Source: Mercenaria mercenaria | Taxonomy: Eukaryota > Mollusca > Bivalvia > Venerida > Veneridae | Direction of reading: 5' to 3' | DNA length: 64,000 nucleotides | NCBI RefSeq assembly: GCF_021730395.1 | Contig: NC_069377.1 | Location: 47,322,501 to 47,386,500 of the forward strand | In this document: in pieces, positions 33,354 through 45,065 of the stretch | How the letters are laid out: each line of letters begins with the position of its first letter | Position numbering within the stretch: the first letter of the stretch is position 1 | Translations under genes and position numbers: made by a program | Notes under the pieces: model-generated | What the model saw: the letters and a program-made list of their open reading frames with translations, nothing else | What the model was told of the DNA's origin: nothing | Database searches by the model: none

Positions 33354-33402
33354 TGATCGAGTTGATCTGATCGGCAGTGGGAACCCACCTTTAAGAATAA
33401 AT

Positions 33403-33571
33403 TGAGCCGTGCCATGGGAAAACCAACATAGTGGGTTTGCGACCAGCATGGATCCAAACCACCCTGCGCATCCGCGCAGTCTGGTCAGGATCCATGCTGT
33501 TCGCTAATGGTTTCTCTAATTACAATATTCTTTGAAAGCGAACAGCATGGATTTTCTCATGGCGCGGCTCA
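33403..33571. mobile_element. Foldback MITE (169 bp), 'TGAGCCGTGCCATGGG' family
   Basis: The ends TGAGCCGTGCCATGGGAAAA (33,403 on) and its complement at 33,571 bracket internal inverted segments 'GACCAGCATGGATCC' and 'GCGAACAGCATGG'. It is the same family as 62,005-62,241 but with a shortened right arm. It begins only 9 bp after the Harbinger target duplication. Confidence 0.8.
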
Positions 33572-35260
33572 ATTAATCAGTTACAACTCAACAAAGTGCA
33601 AATATATGTACAAGCTAAAAACAAATTTCTTAAAGCGTTTTCGTTGTTCTCGTGTTTAATAAAGATTTTCTTATGTCTGGATTTTCTGATAGATTGCAGT
33701 ATGATTATATCTTTGGATATATTTTGACATTTCCCTGCATTTGACAAATGGGAATGTAGAAAATTATTTAATTTGTACAAAGTCGCATTTTGGAACTTCT
33801 CTAGAAAATAAATTACTTTTTCTATTTCCATTGCCGGTATTTACGTCACAACCGTTTTAAATGAAAAAAGGATAAGTCACTATATGTAACTGGTAACATA
33901 CCAGACACATTAGGGAAAAGATACGTCAACCTCACACTGACATTTATTTTGGGAAATATGCTGTTTGAAATGTCTGAATAGTTTCGTTATGTATATATTA
34001 TTACCGCTGTAGCTAAAGGCTTCGTAACCTTATCACATGAAATAAGCAGGTGGTCGATTACAGAAATATAATAAAGTAAACGTTTGTGTATAAATCAATA
34101 AATCATGTTGCCTGAGCATACATTGTATTTGCACGTTACATGCAGATCTTATTTTACTCTAATTTTTGTCATTATAATTACGGTTCTAAAACATAAAGGA
34201 AGAATGTGTCCATTGGATGTTATATAGCTGGAAATCAAGTGTTACGGGACATATGTTGGATGAAAAATGCTGACTTCAGACTATAGGATAAATGATACGC
34301 GATTTAAATAATAGGGACTGCTGACGTTAACACATCAAATCTATCAACTCAAATTTAAGTGACTAACTGTAGTGCAATGAATATTGCAACAGCTTTTTTT
34401 CCCTTCAAAGTAATGTATAGTAACCTAAAAGCTCATTTTGGTAGCTGCTTTTAACTACCATTTCAAGGTCTTACATCACTGTATTTCGATATCTAGAGCA
34501 TTTTAGATGCAAGACAGTCAGTGATCGGTATTGTTTTGGGCTAGTACCTCAGCGTCGGGGTCACATTGACATTATGACTAATAAGGTTTTTTGTCAATTA
34601 TTGGAGAATGCTTCACCCTATAGCCTTCAACTTCATAGAATAACTTCTTGTAGTCAAAAGTTGATATATTGTTCTTTAAGTCATAAGATTAAGGTTATAG
34701 AAGATAAAGTTACATATCAAGTATTATCTAAGAGAACATTTTTGTGGAGGTGAGGAGCGTATATGCTCTACAAACAGCTCTTGTTTTTTTATAAATAAAG
34801 GTCGGAAATTGTGATACCAAAGAATTTTAGAAGTTTGCAAATTACGTCTCCATAAACTTCAGGTTGTGATATACCTCATCACAGAGGTGTCTTTGATTTC
34901 TTTTAAATTGAATACCTTATTTCATACATCACTCGGCGTGTAGGTAAAGATATCTGCTTATCTATGCACGCACTCAGCAACTGAGGCATGTACACATTTT
35001 ACACAAACGAATGCAATAATGATTACAAAGAAGTAATAAATAGACACAAACAGTGTCCTAAAATATATATTGTCAAAACACCTAATGACATCTTCACTGA
35101 TCCTTCTTTATAGAATAAAGTTCCTTAAAGCTGGATCCACATAAACACTTTGAATAAAAGGATTAACACTTGAACATGTTATATTTTTTACAGCGAAAAA
35201 TTCAATATATGTTTATTTTTCAGAGGACATTAATATTGCGCCTGCATTTATATCTATCCT
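33572..35260. other. Intergenic; short match to the duplication unit
   Basis: At 33,885-33,960, 'ACCAGACACATTAGGG' followed by a 'CACTGACATTTA' phrase resembles 10,205-10,260 and 25,550-25,605, the end region of the tandem unit. No other feature is recognised in this stretch. Confidence 0.4.
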
Positions 35261-35261
35261 T

Positions 35262-35620
35262 TTGACAGTTTCTGTGATATGCAGGCTCTATAACTGCGAA
35301 TCCTCTCTCGAAAATTCTGTTTCATTGTCTTTGCGTATAGGGCTCGTCAGTTATTTTAACTTGGCACCATACACTGCCTTTCATGGAATTGCACTCTTGT
35401 CTATCATTGTATAGGTTATATGTATAGGGTCACATGAACACGCCTGCGGATGTCTTTAAAATGTATTTTAGTTCTTATGACATGTGCACTTGCTGAGTTC
35501 TGCTTAATCCAGAGCTAGAAGGCACGGGCGGTAGTATACATTTCCACTTCTATCCATGAACAGACTCAATGAAACCGAACTTGCAACAGTTTCATTTTTG
35601 TCGTTTTGTTTTATTGCATG
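35262..35620. repeat. Dispersed repeat, copy 1 of 2
   Basis: The stretch aligns along its length, in the same orientation, with 60,183-60,545. Shared phrases include 'CTTTTCATGGAA/CTTTCATGGAA', 'CACCTGCGGGTGTCT' in changed form, and 'CATTTCCACTTC..TCCATGAA'. The two are roughly 70-75% alike by eye. No terminal repeats or tRNA head were seen; class unknown. Confidence 0.65.
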
Positions 35621-38600
35621 TAAATTATGCGTATAGTTTAGTACAGGTTTTTTAGTGTAAAGTCAAAACTTTGCCAAAAACTTTGAAGGAGTCGCCAGTG
35701 TGGGTTACCTGAGGCGACTTTAAATCACCTTAAATTTAAAAAAAAGCAAAGCATTAAAATTCATTTATGACAGCGTAGAACGCGATATATTCTAGAAGCA
35801 TTCTGAAGTACCTTGTGCGTTCAATAATACACTGACGGCAGATCGGGTAATCAGAAACGGTAGTATGTTTGTTTTGCTTTATTCAAATTAATCGTATACA
35901 ACGCCGTCAAAATCACTCTTGCCATATGATATATATTCATATGTAGTTTATATTTATTTTTGTACACGTGTAGTATACTTCTTTGTCACTTATGGGACAC
36001 CATAACTTTTGGGAAATTACATTTCTGGCGTAGGTTGATTATAATTTTATATTGATTATATAGTCAAGAATTTTGTGACAGTGACTCCATTTGATAAAAA
36101 ATTAAGGTAGGGGAAATTTGTTATCTGAATTATTTAAAAGTTGTGGAATCTACTTTGTTGTGCAAGTATTTTTTTCTGTTTTTTCGGTCTGATTATGCAG
36201 TTTTGCAGATAACTGCACCAAAAATGGGAATGTTTTAAAGTACCTTATTTCAATTTTGTTAATTTCAAATTTTCAAATCAAAATTACAACAATGAAATTA
36301 TGTCTCTTTATTAATTTATTCTACATTTTCTCCTTTTGTTAGAACTTAAATAACCACCCACACACTTGTACTTCCAGTCTTTGCTTCTCACAAGACATGT
36401 CATGTACATGTATCTACTGGTTTATGTGTTTACGAATCAAGCCTACAATCAGATTATGCTAGGCAAAAATAATATTCATCGTTGAGAAAATCATCGGACT
36501 GACCCGTTGTTATGAATTGTACTTTGCCATCAAGTTCAAGACATCCATCAAGCTGAAAATGAAAATAGATTTCATTCAGTCGTTTCTACATGACGCAAAA
36601 TGGAAAGAAATCTAGAAATATTCTAGAATAAATATGATATGTTTAAACGCTTATCAGCACTGACTGAAAGGTTTGTGTGAACGTTATCAAAGGCGGTTTT
36701 GTCCATATATTTGAAAATTGAAAAAAAAAAATATATCGATTCCTCAGATCTTAATTAAATCTCAAAGCATTCGCAGGTGTCTCAGACAGTTAAGGCCGTA
36801 AAATGTATTGAAAATATCTTATCCTGCTAGTCTCGGGGGACAATTGTGACATTTAGGAACATGTCGAAAACATGTTCCTAGAACTTTGTTTTGCTTCTCA
36901 GAAAAAGCGAGAAAATGAGATACCAGCTCGCTTATCTGAAAATATATCAAGAAATAAGAGGTCTGCACTGATTTAAACATTCTAAAACTTGATATATGGG
37001 CGACTTTAACTACTGAACAGAGAATATAACTTTACTTAAATTGAACATTAACTCAATATTACTGGGAAATCGTGAACAACATTGAGAGACAATTGATATA
37101 AACTGGCAACACACTCATAGGTTTCTGGAGATGCTTTCTTATTTATAAGCCATTCGTCAAAAAGTCAGTATATTGAAGGGAGTATTAGCCACAAATAATA
37201 TCGTAATGTATTTCGGTACTGCAAACATCTGTCACACAAAAGTACTGATCTGAAACAGGGACACCTCAGGGTTTATTCGACCTGTCAACGGTCGATTGGC
37301 CGCTTTTGTTTCTTTAGTTATGTCATCATATGAGATATGTGCATTTCATTTCACGTGATATTATCCTTGGAAACTGTTTAAAACGTTATTCATACGCTAT
37401 TGTAATAAGATAGTGCTTAAGAGAAAAGCTTCCGTTTTATTCTATTTCTCCTTTTATTTATAGAACACGGTATGCAAGAAATATAACCACTGGTTTTAGG
37501 TGTGAATGCACACGCCCGGCTCTCGGGTAACTGTCTGTTTTGGTTTACTCGGAAAAGCCTCTTTACCGCTTGAGCAGCCGAATATTTGAATCAACATCTT
37601 TACCAATGGAAGATTGTTTTTTAAAAAGCACGGTAAGATCGCTATCAATGTGTAAAATTGTTTTCCGCGAAGGGTTTAATTATAGCCATTATATACAGCT
37701 AAGAGTAAATTTCAAATTGAATAAAAAAAAATGGAAAGCACATTCCGTTTTGGTTTCTACCAGTCTGGATTGGGTTTGGGACCCTCGACCTTTGCGTCAT
37801 GGAAGTTGATACCATACGTCACATATCAGGCAACGAAAAACTCATGGTTTCAGTAAGTTTTAGTATATCGGTTATTTGACAGTTAAATTATGTGAGGTAA
37901 TTCAGATCATACGCAAAATGGTTGTACTGTCAAATTTGAAAAGTACAAATAACAGAACAAAAAAGGAAAATATTTCGTGATTTTGCTTCGCTTTTGCTGA
38001 ACAACATTCAGTCAATAATCTAATGCCACATTGAAGAATAAAAAGAGCCTATAATGATATTTTCCGCAAAAAAATAGTACCAGTTCATCTGTTTTCCTTG
38101 TCGCATCGAGTAATGCTTTTATTACATTTACATAATATCCTAACACTTGGTACGGTCTTTTTACTTTAATATCTGAGAGTCCCGTATCAAGATGTACACT
38201 TGCAAACAATGAACTTAATACAAGCTTCGGGAATGCGGTCACGCTAAATGAGAACTGCCGTAAATGAGTCACTTGCCAAATCGAACCAGACCATTATTTC
38301 ATAATAAGTTGTGTTGTTTAATGATTCATTGATAAATCTTCTTTAGGTACACATACCATTATCAATGTTACCATGCCGGTGAAAGCTACATTTATTGAAA
38401 ATTTAAAAAAAATGTATTTTCACCTCTTTCTCACTATTTCTGTAAGGAAGTTTTGAAATTGCGTCCCAAGACTTTGCACGAAAATTGGGACGTGTAGATA
38501 AACATAGGATTCCTTAAAATCTTTTGTTGAAAATATCTTTTTGTTGTAAAATTATGGGTTGGATGTGCACATCATGTGGTGCGTCAGTTTGCTTAGATGT

Positions 38601-38785
38601 CCACTTAGCAATTAACTGGAAGAAATAACTGACACTGAGAATTTATTTATTAAATCAGTTTCATCAACATAAAAATACTATGCCGCAACGATTACAAACA
38701 TGACCATAAATAGATTAAAATGGAACATAGGGAATTCAACATTTTTCTAACATGTTAAAATCTAAATATTTCTAGTTACCAATTA
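35621..38785. other. Intergenic, AT-rich, no gene seen
   Basis: The stretch contains the perfect hairpin at 36,854-36,880 and, at about 37,395-37,560, a block that shares 'ATTCATACGCTA.T', 'ACGGTATGCA.GAA' and 'CTCTCGGGTAACTGT' with 42,860-43,085. Nothing else is recognised. Confidence 0.45.
36854..36880. repeat. Perfect 11-bp hairpin, 5-nt loop
   Basis: TAGGAACATGT, loop CGAAA, ACATGTTCCTA. It is isolated in AT-rich DNA. Confidence 0.9.
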
Positions 38786-38868
38786 CAAATTAGCTCAGAG
38801 GTAAAGCATACTGTCCATGTTAAACAGATCTTTTGCCGTGTGGGTTCGAAACTCAGCATCGACATTTA
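38785..38868 (+). repeat. Degenerate tRNA-like sequence
   Basis: The A-box-like 'TTAGCTCAGAGGTAAAGC' and B-box-like 'GTGGGTTCGAAACTCAG' lie about 45 nt apart. The acceptor stem does not pair and the anticodon arm is poor, so it is a tRNA pseudogene or SINE head. No SINE body follows that I recognise. Confidence 0.5.
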
Positions 38869-39561
38869 ATTTTTATTTCATTTTTGCATAAAAAATTTAA
38901 ATTCCTTCATGTGCTCTGTGACAACACGACAGAGAAATATCTAAAGCCGATATGGCAGATGAGAAAGGCTTAGCATCATATCAAATATGATATTAATTAA
39001 ATACATGCACTTCAGCGAATAATGAACATAATATTTTGTTATATAAAGACATATATGCAAATACAAACAATCAAAGAGAGAATCGTACATATGGAAACAA
39101 AAATGAAAACGAATGGAAAAAACAAAAGAAAGTTTAATAAAATCCTCAATAGAACTCACAAAACGATTTGCTGATATACAATTGTTATCTGCATTGTACC
39201 CGACTAAGCTATGTTGCATGTTGTAGTATACTACAGTCCATATAATAAACAAACGTGTTTGTAAACATGGACAGATCCAAACGGAAGGAGAAGAAGCATT
39301 TTATAGAAATATTCCGATGGCAATATACAATACATATCCATACCCCTGATTAACCTATAAACCGGGCAAGTCTATTTTATAAGTACATCAACACGGCTGA
39401 CCCATTTAAACGAGCTGTAACTGGATAGTTAAAATGAAACAAGTACTAATATTTACTTGTCAAGTAACGTGCAAGCATTTGAATTGTTATTTTATCAGTT
39501 ATCTGACTCGTCCTCGCCTTTCGGCGGGAATCACATTATCATTAGGGATTAGTATTATGTT
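38869..39561. other. Intergenic, no gene seen
   Basis: AT-rich; the open frame at 38,941-39,252 has no recognisable domain or convincing composition. Confidence 0.4.
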
Positions 39562-39869
39562 GATTTGTTTGTTTGTTTGTTTTGGGTTTAACACCGTTTT
39601 TCAACAGTATTTCAGTTATATAACGGCGGGCAGTTACTAGTAACCTAACCTGTGTCCCTGGATTCTGTACCAGTACAGTACAAACCTGTTCTTCGCAAGT
39701 TACTGCCAACTTCCCCATATGAATTAGAGGTGGAGGACGAATGATGTCAGACACAAAGTCTTTTATCAGATCTTCACGGAGAACATAACCCCCGCCCGGG
39801 GATCGGACTCGTGTTCCGCGCTTCGTAGACCTGCGTTCTCCCTATTGAGTTACTAGTAAGCGGGCGGGC
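39562..39869 (-). repeat. tRNA-headed SINE (family 2), reverse orientation
   Basis: On the minus strand the head (about 39,869 to 39,795, B box degenerate: 'GAGTCCGATCCCCGGGCGGG') is followed by the family body and ends 'GTTGAAAAACGGTGTTAAAC' with a CAAA-rich tail. It is near full length. Confidence 0.8.
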
Positions 39870-41470
39870 TTAAATATTATGTTGAATAATAATCATTATA
39901 AAGTTTTCCCGTCAATAGTGAATTAATTGCATGTCCGATACACTTTAGTATTCATAAATATTGTTTACTTATCATGAGAGACGGAACACTTGATATTCTC
40001 TACAAGAAAGTACCTTGTAATCCCGTGTTTGAAGTGTAAAAGTAATTGGTTTCAGTTTCGTGGCGAACATCGAACTTGAATTTTCATTGTTTGTAATGCA
40101 GAACTTAAACTCATTTGAAAAAACAGGACGGTGTCCCAAAACACGATATGAAAGGAAAGCAATTTCAGTTTATAACATTTTTGTTCTAGTAGCTTTTGAC
40201 ACTATGTACAAGGTTAGGGCGGTTTTATGATCCTGCAAGTGCTATTCGATTTTCAATGTTTAAGGCGTTAGAACAGCAAGAGTCATTGCACCAGCACATG
40301 ACTACTGGTATTTCAAAGATGCATTTTTTATTAATATGCTTGGTACTTCTTATAATCGACTTTACTAAAATATATATTAACTAAAGTACTTCATACTTGT
40401 GAGATATGCTATCTTAACATCGTTACTTTTCAATTTATATAATTCATGTACACCAGTCTCTGGTTTATTGAAAGAGTTTACCTGTCCTTGTTCTCTATGC
40501 ATGTTCTCAATTGTTGAAATTAAAATGTCCTTAATATATTTTCCTACCAATATTTGCAATAGAACATTTGGTTTTAGACAGCAGAATAATTTTCTGTCTC
40601 TCTTAACACTTTTAATTCCCCATTTTCTCTTTCAGGCATGGTTTGAATGTCAAGTATTGTCAACTGAAAATTATTCAATCTTTTATTTGTTTAACCACTT
40701 CTGTGCCAAGGGCCGATTTTGGGCCGATGTTGTTTACTACGTTGAGTGCCAAGGGCCGATTTGGGCCGATCTAAACTGAACATTTACCCCGTTTATTTGA
40801 TGTCAGTGTTATTATTTTCCAAGCAGATATACATACTATTGTCTCTATGGAAATGAAAACATAACAATCTTACTGGCATATTATGACGTCATTTTCGAGT
40901 TGACGTCACTTTAAAGACGTGAACGTATCAAAAGTTCCCGCCGAAATAATAAATACCTATCGTTGGTTTGGGTGTTGTACGACTGACCGAAGAAACGTGA
41001 TAAAATGACTACAACGCACGTTTTGCGAGAAGAAATATTCAATTGAAATGTTTTTATTCAGTAAATCGAAATACATTGAACAAATTACTAAATATTATGT
41101 TGATAGTACTTGTTCAGCCTAGCAAACCATTTAAAAACTAAGATATTTCCTAATAAAAAGTCGAACAAAGTTCTATTGAATCAAACTGGAGGCATAAAAT
41201 ATTTTACTGAAAAAGTCCTTTTCACGCTCTGTGTAAGGAACTTCCAAGTGTCGTGCACTGCCTTTGAAATGTCTCAACAGTTTAACAAACTTGTAACCTA
41301 TATCTTTCATAAAATCGTGATGAATATTTTACAGATATAAAAAACAATTGTGATCCTGAAATAAAGTAATACTTTGCAAGATTTTATTGTTAAGGTGCCT
41401 TCAGCTTGAGTAATGTTTACATTAATCTGAATCTAGAGAATGTTTACAGTTAGACCCCATTAAATTGTGT
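39870..41470. other. Intergenic with a short direct duplication and CRE palindromes
   Basis: 'TGCCAAGGGCCGATTT.GGGCCGAT' occurs at 40,703-40,729 and again about 45 bp later at 40,747-40,772. Two TGACGTCA palindromes lie at about 40,884 and 40,901. No gene is recognised. Confidence 0.45.
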
Positions 41471-41473
41471 TTA

Positions 41474-41656
41474 GGGGTCTCATTGGCAGAGTGATAAAGG
41501 TCACTGACTTCGAATCACTTGACCTTCACCGTCGCTGGTTCGTTAGGGTGTTGAATTATTATATGTGAGGAAGCATCCGGCTGGCAAACGGAAGGTCAAC
41601 GGTTCTAGAGAGTCGCCACATGACATACAATTATGTCGATCTGACTTTAAAAACCA
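41474..41656 (+). repeat. Degraded SINE (family 1)
   Basis: The head 'GGTCTCATTGGCAGAGTGAT', a 'CGAATCACTTGACCTTCACC' phrase and 'GTGAGGAAGCATCCGGCTGG' follow family 1 order, with the middle of the body deleted and many substitutions. An old copy. Confidence 0.7.
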
Positions 41657-42508
41657 AACAACATTTTATTTCATTTTTAATATAATATGATTATACTTCA
41701 TATCTCGAAGGAGACTGATTCAATATTCAAATAATTTGGACTGTATAAATAAGTGTGCGACTGTTCGAGACATTCCCCGTACGGTACCGATGTGATAAAA
41801 ATACACTAGACATCCAATGAAGTATGTAAATAATACTAAATATATATAAATGTGTGTGTTGTAATTAGTTTATAAAGATATTATAATCATTGCCGGTGTT
41901 GAAAAAAATGAAATCAAACAACGCATACAACGCGCACTCAAGTACAGACAAACAAATAAAAATATAGTTTTACCTATAATATTTGAAACGATGTCGATAT
42001 GAAAACAAAGAACTTTTAATTAAACTATGGTGTGTTTAGATATTGAATACTATTAGGATAATTAGGATATTTTCAAACTTATGTTGTTGTTGTTTTTTTA
42101 AATGAACGACGGAACACAGTTTCTACATTCATCTTTATCGTACAATGTATTGTTTGTTTGTTTTTTGTTTGTTTTTTTTTTGTGATTCATTTCCCTTTCA
42201 TGGTTCTTTTTGAAATATAGAAAAGTAACGTTCACATTTTTAGTTGCACACGTGTTTCCGTAGTAGAGGGAAAGCCGAGTTAAGAGTAAAAAGTAGATTT
42301 TTAGACTCACATTATAGTTACATTGTAACACCTCAGTACGTGAACTTTTATTTTTAAAATTAGAGAAGTCACTCATGATATGCGCAACGCAATTTGCCTT
42401 TTCTTGCATGCTGGACAGGATTTTCCCGTGTTTTTGTCGGTGTTGGAAAAAACCTTCTTGCATACCAGACAGGTTTGCCTGTGCTGGAAAAACTCGTCAT
42501 ACACTTCG
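41657..42508. other. Intergenic, T/G-rich tract at about 42,145-42,182
   Basis: AT-rich DNA with a GTTT/T-rich low-complexity tract. No gene signal. Confidence 0.4.
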
Positions 42509-42811
42509 GGGTAAGTTCACATCGAAGCTCTAGGGTAGAGTAGAGACTGACACTGTACTCGATAACCCACTTGAACGGTATAAGTTAGTACACCATCGTA
42601 TCTTCCCTGCTGAAGACCTGAACTCCGCAAACTCCATGGCGAGGTAGGGTTTACTGGTTCCTTGCTTTTATCACAGCGCTCAGTGTGCAGGGAAAAAAGT
42701 CTTACATACTTCCACGGCCCAATTTTTGATTGGTCAGTTACTTTACTGGTGGGGTAAGTATCATTTACACAACAGCCTACCCTTCCCTAGAGCTCCGATG
42801 TGAACTTACCC
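42509..42811. mobile_element. Non-autonomous TIR element (303 bp)
   Basis: The ends GGGTAAGTTCACATCGAAGC (42,509 on) and the complement of GGGTAAGTTCACATCGGAGC (ending 42,811) match over about 27 bp. The 3-bp string TCG lies on both sides (42,506-42,508 and 42,812-42,814). The interior is non-coding. A 3-bp duplication allows a Harbinger-like origin, but TCG is not the usual TWA target, so the class is open. Confidence 0.75.
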
Positions 42812-42859
42812 TCGGGGTTTAAGATGACTCACATACTGTAATTTATGAATGAATGCGTA

Positions 42860-43110
42860 ATTCATACGCTACTATGATGAAATAGTACTTAAAAGGAAAT
42901 CATTTGTTATATTTAATTGAAGAATACGGTATGCAGGAAGAAGAATCTACCATTAGTTGGTGTGGATTGAAATTTATGACTCTCGGAGCCTTGATACCGC
43001 CTAAACAGTTACCCGAGAGCCATATATTTTCATTCGCATCTTCAAGCGGGCCGCATTACCGCAAAACAGTTACCCGAGAGTTGCATATTTCTATCCGCAC
43101 TTTCAACCAT
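42860..43110. repeat. Dispersed repeat with internal tandem duplication
   Basis: 'AACAGTTACCCGAGAG' followed by a 'CATATATTTTCATTCGCA'-like block occurs at about 43,005-43,050 and again at 43,062-43,108. The 'ATTACCGC' and 'TATTTCTATCCG' phrases tie this to 54,068-54,208 and 54,691-54,780. Confidence 0.5.
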
Positions 43111-43169
43111 TGAAAAAAATGATGAAAATGCTCGATTGTTTATTGAGAAATTGAAGGACACATTTTCGA

Positions 43170-43512
43170 TAATAAATATGTCATCCGGTATATCGAATGT
43201 TACCGTAGAGGGATCGATCCCGATTTTCGTCGTTTCGCGCAGGATCGATTCCCTATCAATTTAAAGGTAGATTTTAGAATAAAAAACAACACTGCCCATA
43301 TTTGTACTGATGTGCAAGACGCAAGTTATGTCACAAGGAAAAAGCGTATTCTTCCAAAGTCCGAAGTCAGACGCTCTGTGCACGTGCCGGAAGCACAGAT
43401 TTTTTTAATTCGATAGTATATATCACATTCGGTATATCGCATGCTACTGTAGAGGGATCGATCCCGACTTCAAAGCAACGAAATCGGTAGGATCGATTCC
43501 CTATAAAATTGG
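43170..43512. repeat. Direct repeat pair with GGATCGAT hairpins
   Basis: Blocks at about 43,180-43,258 and 43,432-43,506 share 'CGGTATATCG.ATG.TAC.GTAGAGGGATCGATCCCGA' in outline. Each ends 'AGGATCGATTCCCTAT', so each can fold on its AGGGATCGAT / GGATCGATTCCCT parts. The spacing is about 250 bp. Confidence 0.65.
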
Positions 43513-44061
43513 CTAAAACTCTCTCGATTATCATTTATTGTAACATGACAGCGTTTAAGCTCTTCTTTTCAGGTTTATGTAAAGAAATCGTAATAAAATA
43601 ATTAAAAGAAATAATGCCATATCTACTTTTAAAGACAAGTACAATGAAATGTATTTACTTTATATTATGCTCGCCGGGAAGCTATATATTCATATTCAGG
43701 AGCTCGGATCCTGGGCGAGACATATCACGGCTCCCTGTGGTGATCGGCTGAAGATCGGGGGAAACTGGTAAAGAAACACCGTATGTAACTAAAATGCTCG
43801 TGAAAAAATATCGGTAAATCCATAAAAACACCAACATATATTTATTAATTTAAAACCACATGTAACTAAATCGCTTCTGAAAAATTGCATAAATAGTTCA
43901 GTTTCAGTTCCATGTATGTTGAAAGTAACTACCGTTGTTGATATTTTTTATTTAGTTAAGAATGTCTAATATTATGTTGACAATGATTGTAATGGAGCTG
44001 TTGTTGCAAATTACAATAATTACATAGTCAGAGGCATAACTATAATTGTCTTCAATATGTT
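43513..44061. other. Intergenic, nothing recognised
   Basis: AT-rich DNA with no coding or repeat signal that I can name. Confidence 0.4.
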
Positions 44062-44331
44062 GTTTTTTTTGTTGGATTTAACGTCGCACCGACACATGAT
44101 AGGTCATATGGCGACTTTCCAGCTTTAATGGTGGAGGAAGACCCCAGGTACCCCTCCGTGCATTATTTCATCACGAGCGGGCACCTGGGTAGAACCACCG
44201 ACCTTCCGTAAGCCAGCTGGATGGCTTCCTCACATGAAGAATTCAACGCCCCGAGTGAGGCTCGAACCCACATCGATGAGGAGCAAGTGATTTGAAGTCA
44301 GCGACCTTAACCACTCGGCCACGGAGGCCCC
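44062..44331 (-). repeat. Full-length SINE (family 1)
   Basis: On the minus strand: head GGGCCTCCGTGGCCGAGTGG, B box 'GTGGGTTCGAGCCTCACTC', body 'GCTTACGGAAGGTCGGTGGT', end 'GGTGCGACGTTAAATCCAAC' and an A-rich tail. It is the best-preserved copy in the window. The head is tRNA-Ser/Leu-like but has no closed acceptor stem. Confidence 0.85.
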
Positions 44332-44347
44332 TATTGTACGCCATTAA

Positions 44348-45061
44348 GGTTCATGTAAAGTGTTTGGACACCACCCCTCAGGTGAATTTTGATTTTGGAA
44401 ATTTATTCTCCGAAGACCGTTTCTGTTTATTATAAATACACTGAATTGTTTAGAGGAAGTAGGGAATACATTACACAAAGGTAAGCTTCTTTGAGAATAA
44501 GTATTTTGTCTAAAATTGCAGGTACTTCGACCGTCACGGTTCTATTTTGTAGAAAATATCAAACTTTTTTTTCAAAAGTATTTTTTCTTTAAATACGTTT
44601 TGTTTGTGTCTGTAACATATTTATCTAGGTACTCCTAGTATTGGAATACAGTTAACTTACATATTTTCTGAAATATAGGAGTATTTTGTCATTTTGACAG
44701 CTCTACTTTCACTTTCGTTTTGCAATTTTGGCAAATTTTTGAAATGTAGATGTATTGTAGCAATTTTAACTCTGGGAGTACCTGGAGAAATATGTTAGGC
44801 ATACAATAAGTAAATACCTAATGTCAAAATATTTTTGAAAAAGAAGTTTGATATTTTTTACAAAACCGAATGTGGACAAGCAAAGTACATGTCATAAAAG
44901 AGAAATATTATTGTACCGAGCTAAACAACCTCTCTTGAATGACATGTCTACTCCTTCTGAACGGTTTGGTATACAATGTATGCAAAACAAAGGCCTATGA
45001 GGTCTCAAAACATGAAACAAAAATTTACTCGAGGGGCAGTCTCAAACACTTTACATGAACC
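44348..45061. mobile_element. Long-hairpin foldback element (714 bp), TTAA-flanked
   Basis: The ends GGTTCATGTAAAGTGTTTG (44,348 on) and its complement (to 45,061) are bracketed by TTAA at 44,344-44,347 and 45,062-45,065. Inverted similarity continues inward, for example 'AATATCAAACTT.TTTTTCAAAA.TATTTT' near 44,555 facing 44,825-44,855, and 'AGGTACTCC' near 44,630 facing 44,775. The whole element is one imperfect palindrome of about 330-bp arms. A TTAA target would fit piggyBac-type elements; a TA target inside it is also possible. Confidence 0.75.
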
Positions 45062-45065
45062 TTAA

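Larger units (their letters stand above)
27532..33390. mobile_element. Near-complete PIF/Harbinger DNA transposon (5.86 kb)
   Basis: The 37-bp terminal inverted repeats (27,532-27,568 and 33,354-33,390) open AGCTGGGCTCCCACTGCC on the left and AGGTGGGTTCCCACTGCC on the right. They differ at two positions and are flanked by TTA on both sides (27,529-27,531 and 33,391-33,393). The element has the standard two-gene content: a MADF/Myb-like protein on + (28,139-30,080) and a DDE transposase on - (31,392-32,959). The genes converge, with 1.3 kb between their ends. Subterminal regions are packed with GATCG-type motifs. Frameshifts in both genes mean this copy is probably not autonomous now, but the well-matched ends argue for fairly recent activity. 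An unrelated tRNA-like repeat lies in an intron, and a palindromic element lies between the genes. Confidence 0.93.

Noticed and set aside
32949-33449. Minus-strand open frames upstream of the transposase (166 and 125 codons)
   Set aside because: They are translations of the GATCG-type subterminal repeats, rich in Arg, Ser, Pro and Asp repeats, and not a domain.
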